Shown here: piece after piece, positions 52,872 through 62,734 of the stretch
Layout: the number at the start of each line of letters is the position of its first letter
Numbering within the stretch: position 1 is the first letter of the stretch
Source of the DNA: Candidatus Ferrigenium altingense
GTDB lineage: Bacteria > Pseudomonadota > Gammaproteobacteria > Burkholderiales > Gallionellaceae
Assembly: GCA_020621985.1 (NCBI GenBank)
Contig: JAHRYS010000004.1
Location: forward strand, 124,001 to 188,000
DNA length: 64,000 nucleotides
Reading direction: 5' to 3'
Notes under the pieces: model-generated
Database searches by the model: none
Told to the model about the DNA's origin: nothing
What the model saw: the letters and a program-made list of their open reading frames with translations, nothing else
Made by a program: the position numbers and the translations under genes

Positions 52872-54124
52872 TAGCGGTCTACCTCGCCAAAAACGATGTC
52901 CTGCGTGCCGAGAATGGTCACCACGTCGGCGATCATGTGCCCCCGACACATCTCGTCCAGCGCCGCCATATGGGCGAAACCGGGCGCGCGTATCTTCATG
53001 CGATAAGGCTTGTTTGCACCGTCTGAAATCAGGTAAATGCCGAACTCGCCCTTGGGATGTTCCACCGCCGCATAGGCCTCGCCGGCCGGCACATGCATCC
53101 CTTCGCTGAACAGCTTGAAGTGATGGATCAATTCTTCCATGTTCTGCTTCATCGCTTCGCGCCTGGGCGGCGCAAATTTGAAATTGTCGGTCATCACCGG
53201 GCCGGGGTTGTCGCGCAACCACGCGATGCATTGCTTGATGATGCGGTTGGCCTGGCGCATCTCCTCGACGCGCACCAGATAGCGGTCATAGGAGTCGCCG
53301 GTCTTGCCGACCGGAATGTCGAAGTCGAGGCGGTCATAGACTTCATAGGGTTGCTTCTTGCGCAAATCCCATTCCACCCCTGAGCCGCGCAGCATCGGGC
53401 CGGTAAAACCCAGCGCCAATGCGCGCTCCGGCGTGACCACGCCGATGCCGACGGTGCGTTGCTTCCAGATACGGTTGTCTGTCAGCAGTGTTTCATATTC
53501 ATCCACGTAGGTGGGAAAGCGCTTGGTGAAATCTTCCAGGAAATCGAGCAGCGAGCCTTGGCGGTTTTCGTTGAGTTTCTTTACCGCTGCGGCGTTGTGG
53601 ATTTTCGACGGCTGGTATTGCGGCATGGTGTCCGGCAGGTCGCGATACACGCCGCCCGGACGGTAATAGGCCGCGTGCATGCGCGCACCGGACACCGCCT
53701 CGTAGGCGTCGAACAGATCCTCACGCTCGCGGAAACAGTACAGGAACACGGTCATCGCGCCGATATCCAGCCCGTGCGCGCCCAGCCATAACAGGTGGTT
53801 CAGGATGCGGGTAATTTCGTCATACATCACGCGGATATACTGCGCGCGCAACGGCACCTCGATGCCCGCCAGTTTCTCGACCGCCATCACATAAGCGTGC
53901 TCGTTGCTCAGCATCGAAACATAATCGAGCCGGTCCATGTAGGGCAGGGATTGCAAATAGGTCTTGTGCTCGGCCAGCTTCTCGGTGGCGCGGTGCAGCA
54001 ACCCGATATGCGGGTCGGCACGCTCGATAACCTCGCCGTCCAGCTCCAGCACCAGGCGCAACACGCCGTGCGCCGAAGGGTGCTGCGGCCCGAAGTTCAT
54101 GGTGTAGTTTTTTATCTCAGCCAT
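52871..54124 (-). CDS. nuoD: NADH-quinone oxidoreductase subunit D
   Basis: NuoD, 417 residues, the 49-kDa-type subunit lining the quinone pocket. Conserved parts are [43 protein letters not shown]-type segment ([14 protein letters not shown]) and C-terminal [20 protein letters not shown] with the quinone-site region [10 protein letters not shown]. It is separate from nuoC here, unlike the fused NuoCD of E. coli. It is coupled to nuoE by a one-base overlap. Confidence 0.97.
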   Translation of the reverse strand: MAEIKNYTMNFGPQHPSAHGVLRLVLELDGEVIERADPHIGLLHRATEKLAEHKTYLQSLPYMDRLDYVSMLSNEHAYVMAVEKLAGIEVPLRAQYIRVMYDEITRILNHLLWLGAHGLDIGAMTVFLYCFREREDLFDAYEAVSGARMHAAYYRPGGVYRDLPDTMPQYQPSKIHNAAAVKKLNENRQGSLLDFLEDFTKRFPTYVDEYETLLTDNRIWKQRTVGIGVVTPERALALGFTGPMLRGSGVEWDLRKKQPYEVYDRLDFDIPVGKTGDSYDRYLVRVEEMRQANRIIKQCIAWLRDNPGPVMTDNFKFAPPRREAMKQNMEELIHHFKLFSEGMHVPAGEAYAAVEHPKGEFGIYLISDGANKPYRMKIRAPGFAHMAALDEMCRGHMIADVVTILGTQDIVFGEVDR

Positions 54125-54134
54125 TTATGCACCC

Positions 54135-54725
54135 TCAATTACGACCGTAGTTTTCTTCACGGATGATGCGCGGAGTCACTTCGCGCGGCTCGATCGACAC
54201 CGGCTGATACACGACACGCTGCTGTTCGGGGTCGTAGCGCATTTCCACGTGGCCGGACAGCGGGAAATCCTTGCGGAACGGGTTGCCGACAAAGCCATAG
54301 TCGGTCAGGATGCGGCGCAAGTCGGGATGCCCGGTAAATACGATGCCATACAGGTCAAAGGCCTCGCGCTCGTACCAGTTGGCGCATGGCCAGATGTCCG
54401 CAACGGATTCCAGCACCGGGAAGTCGTCATCCTCGGCAAAGATGCGCACCCGCAAGCGCACGTTATGCGCCACCGACAACAGGTGATAGACGACAGCGAA
54501 GCGCCGGCCTTCCCACGCACCATCGCCATAAGCGGAGTAATCCACGCCGCACAGGTCGATCATCTGCTCGAAACCCGCCGTATCGCGCAGGCGCGTCAGC
54601 GTGTCCAGCATCCCGGCAGCCTTGACCGCCACGGTCAGTTCGCCCAGTTTTTCCTCCATGCCGGCCAGCTTGTCGCCAAGCAAATCCGTCAGACTGGTAC
54701 GCAACGTACTCAAATCAGCAGCCAT
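54135..54725 (-). CDS. nuoC: NADH-quinone oxidoreductase subunit C
   Basis: NuoC, 196 residues, the 30-kDa-type subunit of the peripheral arm. [40 protein letters not shown] and [15 protein letters not shown] are the family signature. The N-terminal about 60 residues are variable. It lies 10 bases before nuoD and 9 bases after nuoB. Confidence 0.97.
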   Translation of the reverse strand: MAADLSTLRTSLTDLLGDKLAGMEEKLGELTVAVKAAGMLDTLTRLRDTAGFEQMIDLCGVDYSAYGDGAWEGRRFAVVYHLLSVAHNVRLRVRIFAEDDDFPVLESVADIWPCANWYEREAFDLYGIVFTGHPDLRRILTDYGFVGNPFRKDFPLSGHVEMRYDPEQQRVVYQPVSIEPREVTPRIIREENYGRN

Positions 54726-54734
54726 AGTTCAACC

Positions 54735-55211
54735 CTAACGCGCAATGGTATTGGTTCGTTTGATTTTGTTCTGCAACTGGATGACGCCATACAGCAGCGC
54801 CTCGGCCGTCGGAGGGCAACCCGGCACGTACACGTCCACCGGTACGATGCGGTCGCAGCCGCGCACCACCGAATAGGAATAGTGGTAATAGCCGCCGCCG
54901 TTGGCGCATGAACCCATCGAAATCACCCAGCGCGGCTCGGCCATCTGGTCATACACCTTGCGCAATGCAGGCGCCATCTTGTTGCACAGCGTTCCGGCCA
55001 CCACCATCACGTCCGACTGGCGCGGACTGGGGCGAAACACCACCCCGAAGCGGTCCAGGTCGTAACGCGCCGCGCCGGCATGCATCATTTCCACCGCGCA
55101 ACAGGCCAGCCCGAAAGTCATCGGCCACAGCGACCCGGTTCGGGTGTAATTAATGATGGTATCGAGCGTCGTGGTAACAACACCCTTTTCCAGAAGGCCT
55201 TCTATTCCCAT
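54735..55211 (-). CDS. nuoB: NADH-quinone oxidoreductase subunit B
   Basis: NuoB, 158 residues from ATG 55211, holds the terminal [4Fe-4S] cluster N2 that reduces quinone. Ligands are in [31 protein letters not shown] and [11 protein letters not shown]. The start is supported by AAAGGAG seven bases upstream; the frame start at 55232 is inside nuoA. It overlaps nuoA by 10 bases. Confidence 0.97.
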   Translation of the reverse strand: MGIEGLLEKGVVTTTLDTIINYTRTGSLWPMTFGLACCAVEMMHAGAARYDLDRFGVVFRPSPRQSDVMVVAGTLCNKMAPALRKVYDQMAEPRWVISMGSCANGGGYYHYSYSVVRGCDRIVPVDVYVPGCPPTAEALLYGVIQLQNKIKRTNTIAR

Positions 55212-55558
55212 TCCAAAGCTCCTTTCATCCATTCATAGATAAAGCCAACCACGAGAATGGCCAGAAAGATCATCATGGAAACAAAACCGAAGGTGCCGAT
55301 CTCCTTGAGCACAATCGCCCAGGGGAAGAGAAATGCGATTTCAAGATCGAACAGGATGAACAGGATGGCGACGAGATAATAGCGCACGTCGAATTTCATG
55401 CGCGCGTCTTCAAAAGCCTCGAAGCCGCATTCATAGGGAGAGTTTTTTCTGCTATCGGGGCGGTGGGGCGATACCAGCTTGCCCAGCACTACAGGAGCCA
55501 CGCCCATCACGATGCCAATAAAGATGAACAGCAGCACCGGAAAATAATTTTCCAACAT
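55202..55558 (-). CDS. nuoA: NADH-quinone oxidoreductase subunit A
   Basis: NuoA, 118 residues, three membrane helices, first gene of the complex I operon. [20 protein letters not shown] with its conserved cysteine loop and [20 protein letters not shown] are diagnostic. GAGGGAGGAAGC precedes the ATG. The operon promoter must lie between here and the tRNA-Leu gene, or transcription reads through from secG. Confidence 0.97.
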   Translation of the reverse strand: MLENYFPVLLFIFIGIVMGVAPVVLGKLVSPHRPDSRKNSPYECGFEAFEDARMKFDVRYYLVAILFILFDLEIAFLFPWAIVLKEIGTFGFVSMMIFLAILVVGFIYEWMKGALEWE

Positions 55559-55628
55559 TGAGCTTCCTCCCTCGGTTTGTTGTGATTCGCTGGTTCGCCC
55601 GGAATCACTTTTTTATTGTTTAGTTTGC

Positions 55629-55650
55629 GCCGGCAATCTTTTGTGCCGGC
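55629..55650. terminator. GCCGGCA hairpin between tRNA-Leu and nuoA
   Basis: GCCGGCA-atcttttg-TGCCGGC forms a 7-bp stem. Downstream on the minus strand is A-rich rather than T-rich, so it may be a processing or attenuating hairpin rather than a true terminator. Confidence 0.5.
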
Positions 55651-55664
55651 TTATATTTATATTC

Positions 55665-55751
<87 letters not shown>

Positions 55752-55780
55752 AATGTACTACAAAATTTTTCGGGCAGAAA

Positions 55781-56125
55781 TTATTTTGGAATCTCCCTGG
55801 ACTTCGAGTCGTCGGCAGGGGTAGTCGCAGGCACAGCCGGAACCGCTTCAGTGGCGACTGGCTTCACTTTATCCATCACCCCTTGCTGTTGCGCGGGATG
55901 GGAATAAAGATAAGTCAGCGCCAAACTGGTGATAAAAAACAGCGTCGCAGCGACTGCCGTGCTGCGGCTGAGAAAATTCGCGGAGCCGCTGGAACCGAAC
56001 AGGCTGCCGGCCGAACCGGTGCCGAACGCCGCCCCCATGTCAGCACCCTTGCCATGCTGCATCAGCACCAAACCGACCAGCACCACAGCCGTCAAAACAT
56101 GCACTACCCAAACCAATGTTTCCAC
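55781..56125 (-). CDS. secG: Preprotein translocase subunit SecG
   Basis: SecG, 114 residues, the small helper subunit of the SecYEG channel. Two membrane helices (LVWVVHVLTAVVLVGLVLMQ; STAVAATLFFITSLALTYLY) flank the conserved loop HGKGADMGAAFGTGSAGSLF and GSSGSANFLSRST. The C-terminal tail is Pro/Ala-rich and variable. It lies 30 bases before tRNA-Leu and 62 bases after tpiA on the same strand. Confidence 0.96.
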   Translation of the reverse strand: METLVWVVHVLTAVVLVGLVLMQHGKGADMGAAFGTGSAGSLFGSSGSANFLSRSTAVAATLFFITSLALTYLYSHPAQQQGVMDKVKPVATEAVPAVPATTPADDSKSREIPK

Positions 56126-56187
56126 ACACCACTCCTAAAGCACACTATATCAAAATACTATACCAAAATACTATACCAAAAACAAAA

Positions 56188-56964
56188 TCAAGCCTGACCG
56201 GCGCGACAGATCGCCAGAAATTCATCAGCCACCAAGGAAGCCCCGCCGATTAACCCGCCATCAATATCCGGCATCGCAAACAGCTCTGCCGCGTTATTCG
56301 CCTTCACGCTACCGCCGTAGAGTATACACAACTCCGCTGCAACCTGACTATCATGAGATGCTACACGCTGGCGGATAAACGCATGCATCGCCTGCGCCTG
56401 CGCTGCAGTGGCGGTTTTCCCGGTGCCGATTGCCCATACCGGCTCATACGCCACCACCGCATTATGCAACGCCTGCACCCCGCCCGACTGTATCAGCGCA
56501 TCCAACTGCCCGGCAACCACGCTCTCGGTAATACCGCTTTCGCGCTGCTCCAGCGTCTCGCCTACACACAGAATAGGCGTAATCCCCGCTTGCTGCGCGG
56601 CCAGAAATTTCTCGGCCACCAGACGGCTGCTTTCATTATAGTAAGCGCGCCGCTCCGAGTGCCCGACGATGACATAGCTACAGCCGAAATCGCGCAACAT
56701 CGCGGCGGACACCTCGCCGGTATAGGCGCCATGGTCCAACTGATGCACATCCTGCGCGCCCCATTTCACTGCGCTACCAGACAGTTTTTGCTGCGCCTGG
56801 GATAAATAAGGAAATGGCACGCAAACCGCGCAATCGACATTCCGGATTTGTTCCATCCCGCTATGCACGGCATCCAGCAACTCGGCGTTTTTAACCAGCG
56901 AGCCGTACATCTTCCAATTTCCGGCAACCAATTTGCGACGCACCGTAATTAACCCGATAAGCAT
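56188..56964 (-). CDS. tpiA: Triosephosphate isomerase
   Basis: TpiA interconverts dihydroxyacetone phosphate and glyceraldehyde-3-phosphate. Catalytic Lys is in RKLVAGNWKMYGS, His in YVIVGHSERRAYYNE and Glu in VVAYEPVWAIGTGKTA; the phosphate loop is ILYGGSVKANNA. The start is uncertain. ATG 56964 gives 258 residues, while GTG 56943 gives MRRKLVAGNWKM, which aligns best with the family but has only weak upstream purines. It heads the tpiA-secG-tRNA-nuo gene string. Confidence 0.95.
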   Translation of the reverse strand: MLIGLITVRRKLVAGNWKMYGSLVKNAELLDAVHSGMEQIRNVDCAVCVPFPYLSQAQQKLSGSAVKWGAQDVHQLDHGAYTGEVSAAMLRDFGCSYVIVGHSERRAYYNESSRLVAEKFLAAQQAGITPILCVGETLEQRESGITESVVAGQLDALIQSGGVQALHNAVVAYEPVWAIGTGKTATAAQAQAMHAFIRQRVASHDSQVAAELCILYGGSVKANNAAELFAMPDIDGGLIGGASLVADEFLAICRAGQA

Positions 56965-57303
56965 TAAAGTGCGCAATCCTACCTGTGAACGAAAGAACGG
57001 TCAATGAAACGAATCGCGCATAATTTGAGTGCAATTGAAGTTGGATTGGCGTGCATGACTGTATGGCAAAATACCGGGTATTAAAATACCCGGCAGCGCG
57101 ATTATGCGTTTGCGGCATGCGACAAAATGCCACAGGATGAAAATGCTTTTTAAGCGCATAATCAGCCGGGTACAGAAAGTCAAAATGGAGTTTCACCCCG
57201 CCTGCGGGAATAGGCTTCACTCGCTTGCCGGGTTTCGCCTTAAGCGAATCTTTGGCTTGACCTTGAATCGGCAGGAATCAACGACAGCTTCAGGATACTA
57301 ATC
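56965..57303. other. 339-base divergent intergenic region
   Basis: It lies between tpiA (minus) and the GGDEF-EAL gene (plus). No gene or strong hairpin was seen. It should contain both promoters, but no box pair is convincing enough to call. Confidence 0.4.
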
Positions 57304-60183
57304 ATGAAAAAACAAAATCCGCGATCAAAGCAGCCACATACTGAATCACCCCCTGCCCGAAACAACCTTACGCGCAATATATTTGCCGTAACGGGAATGT
57401 TGGTTGTAGTCATTGCGCTATTTAACTTTAATCTTCTCAACAACTCATATACGGAAATAAAAACTGTTCAAAGCGAAATAGCCGGGCTGGAATATTCCCA
57501 TCAAGTCGCCCGAACAATAGAGCATTTACAGCTGCATCGCGGTCTGACTGCCGGTTATTTGAGCGGAAATTCATTTCTCAAGGAAACGATCATTGCCGAA
57601 GAAGCGCAGATCGAGGCGCAGATCAAAAGTGTCGACGCATTGCCCGCCAAAGCCGGCTTTATGCTGAATTCCACCGACAACGGTAATTGGGCTCTCATAA
57701 AAACTGAATGGAAAGCGTTACAGGCGCGATCCGTTGGCCTCTCGATGAAGGAGAGTTTCGATTCACATAGCGCCCTGATCGACAAGGCCATTCATCTGTT
57801 AGGCGATATTTCAGATCATTCCGGGTTGACTACCGATCAGGATATCGGCATCAATCATCTGGGCAACCTGACCACATTTGCCATTCCCAATCTAATCGAG
57901 CACTTGGGCCGGCTACGGGCCGGCGTGATGGCTGTCATGCCCCATGAAAGAATCGCCAATGAGGATAAAGCAAACCTGAATAATTTAAAGGCCCATATAA
58001 CAGAGGCCCTGGAACATATTCAGCACGATTTGACCGCTGTGACGACAACAAACCCGGTACTTGGCACCAGGATTGGCAAATTTTCACCGGAACTGGAGCA
58101 AAATATCAACGACGTATTTAGGCTGACCGATGAAATCGTCTTTTCACCCGACCATAAAGTCAAGGCAGACCAGCTTTTTTCAAAATTTTCAGTGCCTGTA
58201 AAAAATGGCTATGCTCTTCTTAACGTCACCAACAATCTTGTAAAAACGAGCCTGGATTCCAGGCTGGAGCGTCAATACAAATGGTTTTATTTGAACTTGG
58301 CCTTTTCTATCGCGGGCATCGTTCTTCTGGTTTACCTGGCGCGATGGGCGAGCAAGTCCATCGCCAATGGGATCCGGCGTCTGGAGTTGGGCTCAAAGAA
58401 ATTGAGGCTGGTAAACAACAAGCTGAGCATGACTATCGGCGATCTGAAAAAGGCCGGGGAACAATTGCAATTGGCCGCCCAGGTATTTGAAAGCAGCAGG
58501 GATGCCATCACCATCACCGATGCCCGGGGTGCGATTATCACCGTCAACGAGGCTTTCACTACCATAACCGGCTACCCGGCAGCAGAGGTTGTCGGCAAAA
58601 ATCCCAAAATCCTGCAATCGGGGCGGCATGATGCGGAATATTACCGGGTCATGTGGGCTTCCATCCAGGAACACGGGCACTGGCAAGGCGAGATATGGAA
58701 CAAGCGCAAAAACGGGGAAATTTATCCTGAGTGGCTGAAAATAACCGCAGTAAAGAACAGGTCGCAAGACACCACCAATTACATAGCCGTCTTCAGCGAT
58801 ATCACCGGCGATATCAGGGCGGCAGAACATATCCAGCGCCTTGCATACTATGACACGCTGACCGACCTTCCCAATCGCGCCTTGCTGTCGGATCGACTTG
58901 ATCTGGCGATAGCGCATGCTAAACGCTCCGGCTACAAGTGCGCGGTTCTGTTTCTGGACATGGACCGCTTCAAGAACATCAACGATGCACTTGGCCATTC
59001 GATCGGAGATCAACTGCTGAAATCCGTGGCAACACGCCTTAAGGAGTGTGTGCGCGAAGTGGATACCGTGGCACGAATGGGCGGCGACGAATTTGTCGTA
59101 GTCCTGGATGGCATGGCGGAAATCGGCAGCATCTTGACGGTGGCGCGGAAAATGCTCCATTCCCTGAGCCAGCCATATGAAGTCGAGGGGCACAATATCC
59201 GCGCCACTCCAAGTATAGGGATCAGCGTTTACCCCGAAGACGGCACTGACCGGGAATCGCTGATTATGAATGCAGACTCCGCGATGTACCACACCAAAGA
59301 AAACGGCCGGAACGATTTCAAATTCTTTGTCTCGGACATGAAGGCGAAAGTGGCGGAAAAACTGTTTATTGAATCGGACCTGCGCAAGGCTCTGGAACAC
59401 GGCCAATTTGTGCTGCATTACCAGCCGCAGGTGGATATAAAGACCGGCCACATCATTGGAGCCGAAGCGCTCATCCGATGGAATCATCCGGTGGCGGGGC
59501 TGATTTCCCCGGCAAAATTTATCCCCATCGCGGAAGAAAGCGGGTTGATTATTCCCTTGGGAGAGTGGATCCTGAACGAGGCATGCCGGCAAAACCTGGC
59601 ATGGCAGAAAGCCGGGCTCCCGCCTATTTCAATTGCGGTCAACCTGTCCGCTGTCCAGTTCCGCCAACAAAACCTGTGCCAGTTAATCAGCAAGGTACTC
59701 AGCGATACCGGGCTTGATCCGCATTACCTTGAACTGGAGCTGACCGAGGGACTGGTGATGAGCAACACCAATTCCGCAATTGAAACGCTCAATCGCTTCA
59801 AGGAGATGGGAGTGCACATATCCATTGACGATTTCGGCACCGGGTATTCCAGCTTGAGTTATTTAAAGCATTTTCCGATCGATTACCTGAAAATCGACCA
59901 GTCATTTGTGAGGGACATCACTACCAATCCGGACGATGCGGCCATCACCACCGCCATCATCAATATGGCGCAAGGACTTAATCTCAGAACCATTGCCGAA
60001 GGCGTGGAAACGGCTGACCAGCTGGCGTTTCTCCGCCTGCATTCATGCGATGTGGTGCAGGGGTATTATTTCAGCAAGCCAGTTCCGGCAACGGAGTTTG
60101 CCGATATTCTGCGGATGAGCTATTTATCCAAAAGCGTTGCCTGGCGGGGTAAGCTTGGTGTTCTTGATTTGACTACTCATTGA
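57304..60183 (+). CDS. Membrane GGDEF-EAL protein (periplasmic sensor-PAS-GGDEF-EAL)
   Basis: A 959-residue c-di-GMP enzyme. TM1 at about 23-45 and TM2 at about 326-346 enclose a helical sensor with QLHRGLTAG and LIEHLGRLRAGVMA, motifs shared with the protein at 25477. A short coiled linker precedes PAS (about 395-510; ITDARGAIITVNEAFTTITG). GGDEF is intact at 593-597, with I-site REVD at 584-587. EAL is at 721-723, with DDFGTGYSSLSYLKHF and KIDQSFVRD, so both halves look active. No HAMP domain is evident, unlike the 25477 protein. The stop lies within the first of two direct repeats. Confidence 0.93.
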   Translation: MKKQNPRSKQPHTESPPARNNLTRNIFAVTGMLVVVIALFNFNLLNNSYTEIKTVQSEIAGLEYSHQVARTIEHLQLHRGLTAGYLSGNSFLKETIIAEEAQIEAQIKSVDALPAKAGFMLNSTDNGNWALIKTEWKALQARSVGLSMKESFDSHSALIDKAIHLLGDISDHSGLTTDQDIGINHLGNLTTFAIPNLIEHLGRLRAGVMAVMPHERIANEDKANLNNLKAHITEALEHIQHDLTAVTTTNPVLGTRIGKFSPELEQNINDVFRLTDEIVFSPDHKVKADQLFSKFSVPVKNGYALLNVTNNLVKTSLDSRLERQYKWFYLNLAFSIAGIVLLVYLARWASKSIANGIRRLELGSKKLRLVNNKLSMTIGDLKKAGEQLQLAAQVFESSRDAITITDARGAIITVNEAFTTITGYPAAEVVGKNPKILQSGRHDAEYYRVMWASIQEHGHWQGEIWNKRKNGEIYPEWLKITAVKNRSQDTTNYIAVFSDITGDIRAAEHIQRLAYYDTLTDLPNRALLSDRLDLAIAHAKRSGYKCAVLFLDMDRFKNINDALGHSIGDQLLKSVATRLKECVREVDTVARMGGDEFVVVLDGMAEIGSILTVARKMLHSLSQPYEVEGHNIRATPSIGISVYPEDGTDRESLIMNADSAMYHTKENGRNDFKFFVSDMKAKVAEKLFIESDLRKALEHGQFVLHYQPQVDIKTGHIIGAEALIRWNHPVAGLISPAKFIPIAEESGLIIPLGEWILNEACRQNLAWQKAGLPPISIAVNLSAVQFRQQNLCQLISKVLSDTGLDPHYLELELTEGLVMSNTNSAIETLNRFKEMGVHISIDDFGTGYSSLSYLKHFPIDYLKIDQSFVRDITTNPDDAAITTAIINMAQGLNLRTIAEGVETADQLAFLRLHSCDVVQGYYFSKPVPATEFADILRMSYLSKSVAWRGKLGVLDLTTH

Positions 60184-60214
60184 CCTGCCCCGGATCATTG
60201 ACCTGCCCCGAATA
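60180..60214. repeat. Tandem direct repeat ATTGACCTGCCCCG at the gene end
   Basis: CATTGACCTGCCCCG occurs twice (about 60179-60193 and 60197-60211) with an 18-base period. The first copy contains the TGA stop of the preceding gene. Confidence 0.85.
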
Positions 60215-60290
60215 AATTTAAATTACAGAGCTAAATCGCAGAACTAAATTGCAGGGCGCGATTCAACTTGGGAAAAGCGGCTCAGTCACG

Positions 60291-60352
60291 GATTGACACA
60301 GACAAACACGGATTACCCATCAGTGGTAATCCGTGTTTGTCTGTGGCTAATC
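60291..60352. terminator. Long inverted repeat between convergent genes
   Basis: CACAGACAAACACGGATTAC (60297-60316) begins a perfect 21-bp arm complementary to 60325-60345, with a 7-base loop. It lies between the plus-strand GGDEF-EAL gene and the convergent chemoreceptor gene. It may end both transcripts, or be a dispersed repeat placed there; it has no T run. Confidence 0.6.
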
Positions 60353-60396
60353 GCCGGTTTTCGGGTTCAACGCGCATTATCTGCGCAATCCTGACA

Positions 60397-62379
60397 TCAG
60401 ACCTTGAAGCGGGCGACCGAGCCCTTGAGCTCACCGGACAGTCTGTCGAGCTGGGTCGCCGTGTCGCTGCTCGATGCAGCCGCGGCGCTGTTCTCTTCGG
60501 CCATCTGGGCGATTTTCTCGACGTTTGCCGCAACCTGCTGGATGGCGACATCCTGCTCGCGCACCGCATCGGCAATGCTCTGGACATTGCTCGCCACCTC
60601 GCGCGAATCGTCGCCGATGCGCTGCAGCGCAGTCTCTGTTCTGCCGACGAGTTCAAGGCTTTCCGTAACCTGGGTATTGGCCTGCTGCATCCCCGTGACG
60701 GTCTCGCCGATATGGTTCTGGATATCGCCGATGAGCGCGGCAATCTCCGTAGTTGCCTTTGACGTGCGCTCGGCAAGCTTGCGCACTTCGTCCGCCACGA
60801 CCGCGAAACCTCTTCCCTGCTCGCCGGCGCGCGCTGCTTCAATCGCGGCATTCAATGCCAGCAAGTTGGTCTGGTCGGCAACTTCCTTGATTACCTGGAC
60901 GATACCGCCGATCCTCTTGGAACTCTCGTCGAGCCGCCCCACGTTGCTACCCGACTCGCGGATCAGTGCGGCGATGCCGTTCACATTTTTCACCGTCTCG
61001 GTCATGACAGCGAGCGCCCTTTCTGTTCCGGCGCGGGATTTCTCGACAATCTCGCCCGCAGTGCGGGCATTTGCGGCGGTTTCGCTGACGCTGACCGAGA
61101 CTTCCTCGACAGCGGCGGCGACTGATGAGGCGGCATCCGCCTGCGCGGACGAACTCCTGTTAACCTGGCCGCTTGCAGTAGCCAGTTCGCCGGATGCGTC
61201 GGCGATATCTTCGCTGGAGTTGGTGGTATGCGAAATAATGTTGCGGAATTTTTCCATCAGGTGATTGATCGCCTGCCCGACGCGCGCTGTTTCCTGCGTG
61301 CCTTCCTCGGGAATGCCACGGGTGAAATCGTCATGCGCAACCGCATACTCGGCCGCATCCACAACGGCATTTAGCGGGCGGTTCACGCTACGCGCCACCC
61401 ATACCGATACCGCCACGGCGATGGCGATCGCCAGCACCGCCAGAATCAATTGCGTCAACAGGAGCGTGCGGCTGGCCGCCAGCAGATGATTGACATCGTC
61501 ATTGATATTCTTCGTAATCAATTGCTCGACTTCATACAACCCGTTGATCTTGTCGGTGATGCGCTTGAACCACACCGCCGGATCCACATCGAACCCGCCC
61601 TGCGCAGAACGCTCGGCCATGATGTTGCGCATGCGCTGCACCTCCTGCGTCGCCTCGCCGTCGAGCACCCCTTTCAGCGCCGCCTTTTCCGGCTCGCTCG
61701 CGGAGTCCATGAATGAATCCAGATAGGCTTCCTGTTTGTTGATCTTTCCAAGGATGGTGCGGTACTGGGCGGGCTCAATCTTGTTGGCGACAAATGCCGG
61801 CATGGTCAAAGCCCGCTCCTGCCCGGCGTTTTCCTTGGCATTTGCAAAGGCATGATAAGTCAAAAGTATCTTCGCGATTCCCGGGTCGCTGTTATACGCG
61901 GCAGCGGTGCTCATCACTTCCAGAAGCTGTGCAATCGTACCGGTAAAAAAAGCAGATGCCTCCCCGGCGGGGATGCTGTATTGATTGGCCTGGTCGCGTG
62001 TCCTGGCCAAACCGTCGAGCTTGCGCTGCGCCTCCTCGAAGGCCTTTTTCAGACCCGGCATTGAACCGGTGTCGATCCCTTCCAGCAACCGCTTGTAAGC
62101 CGCCAGTTTTTCATCGGTTTTGGCGCGGGTGCCCGGCAATATATCCGCGAACTTCTGGCCATTCGACTGGATGAAGCCGGCCGTGGCGCCGCGTTCGATC
62201 TGTATGGGATGGATCAAATCGCCTGCCGCCACCACCACCTCCATGATACTGCGCGCCTGAACCGCGCTTTGGTAACGCCCGAAGCTGTCCCAAATCAGCA
62301 TACCCGAAGATAAGATCAGTGCTATCACGGGCACCGCCGTCAGCAGGGTAAGGCGTTGTGCAATGGTCGAATGTGTCAT
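60397..62379 (-). CDS. Methyl-accepting chemotaxis protein with NIT-like sensor domain
   Basis: A 660-residue chemoreceptor. TM1 at about 9-30 and TM2 at about 303-326 bracket a helical periplasmic domain with [19 protein letters not shown], which resembles the nitrate/nitrite-sensing NIT domain. HAMP follows (about 327-380; [20 protein letters not shown]), then the signalling hairpin with [20 protein letters not shown] and [19 protein letters not shown]. It has no C-terminal CheR-binding pentapeptide. Ligand assignment to nitrate or nitrite is only by family analogy. No chemotaxis kinase genes are in the window. Confidence 0.9.
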   Translation of the reverse strand: MTHSTIAQRLTLLTAVPVIALILSSGMLIWDSFGRYQSAVQARSIMEVVVAAGDLIHPIQIERGATAGFIQSNGQKFADILPGTRAKTDEKLAAYKRLLEGIDTGSMPGLKKAFEEAQRKLDGLARTRDQANQYSIPAGEASAFFTGTIAQLLEVMSTAAAYNSDPGIAKILLTYHAFANAKENAGQERALTMPAFVANKIEPAQYRTILGKINKQEAYLDSFMDSASEPEKAALKGVLDGEATQEVQRMRNIMAERSAQGGFDVDPAVWFKRITDKINGLYEVEQLITKNINDDVNHLLAASRTLLLTQLILAVLAIAIAVAVSVWVARSVNRPLNAVVDAAEYAVAHDDFTRGIPEEGTQETARVGQAINHLMEKFRNIISHTTNSSEDIADASGELATASGQVNRSSSAQADAASSVAAAVEEVSVSVSETAANARTAGEIVEKSRAGTERALAVMTETVKNVNGIAALIRESGSNVGRLDESSKRIGGIVQVIKEVADQTNLLALNAAIEAARAGEQGRGFAVVADEVRKLAERTSKATTEIAALIGDIQNHIGETVTGMQQANTQVTESLELVGRTETALQRIGDDSREVASNVQSIADAVREQDVAIQQVAANVEKIAQMAEENSAAAASSSDTATQLDRLSGELKGSVARFKV

Positions 62380-62452
62380 AATTTTCCTCCGGTTTTGTAG
62401 TTATATTTGAATCTAAATATCCAACAAATCATTTAAGTATTTAATACTTGAA

Positions 62453-62485
62453 CATAATTTTGCCGCCCAAGGCGGCAAAATTATG
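62453..62485. terminator. Perfect 15-bp hairpin
   Basis: CATAATTTTGCCGCC-caa-GGCGGCAAAATTATG. AT-rich flanks on both sides allow it to act as a bidirectional terminator; on the minus strand it follows the GGDEF-EAL gene at some distance and precedes the chemoreceptor gene. Confidence 0.75.
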
Positions 62486-62643
62486 TAAAGCATTCAAAAT
62501 GCATCGTAATCAACCCTAATCAAAATCGAATTGCCGATTAGGTGCGAAAAGACCCGCTATTTCCCCCAGCACATATCACCTGCCTGAATCAAGACCAGCA
62601 ACAGGGCACGGCGATATTAATTCTACATCCGGCTTGTTTAATA

Positions 62644-62706
62644 TAACCAGCCACTTGGCAACCGTCTTTTGGTTGCTTAACGGGATGGCTGGTTGTTTTA
62701 TCAGCG
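62644..62706. repeat. Copy 3 of the AACCAGCCACTTGG palindromic repeat
   Basis: TAACCAGCCACTTGGC is followed by GCAACC/GGTTGC inner stem, and AACCAGCCA pairs with TGGCTGGTT as outer stem; it ends TTTTATCAGC. Compared with copy 2 the inner stem bases differ but still pair. Confidence 0.75.
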
Positions 62707-62734
62707 GATTGCCTGACTTTGTTGCGCCGTGCCC

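Larger units (their letters stand above)
62380..62734. other. 355-base intergenic region with a strong hairpin and a repeat copy
   Basis: Contains the perfect hairpin at 62453-62485 and the AACCAGCCACTTGG repeat at 62644-62706. The first 70 bases upstream of the chemoreceptor start are AT-rich and probably hold its promoter. No gene was found. Confidence 0.5.

Noticed and set aside
52872-53231. N-terminal extension of nuoE into nuoD
   Set aside because: The added residues are frame-shifted nuoD; the ATG at 52871 gives a normal-length NuoE.
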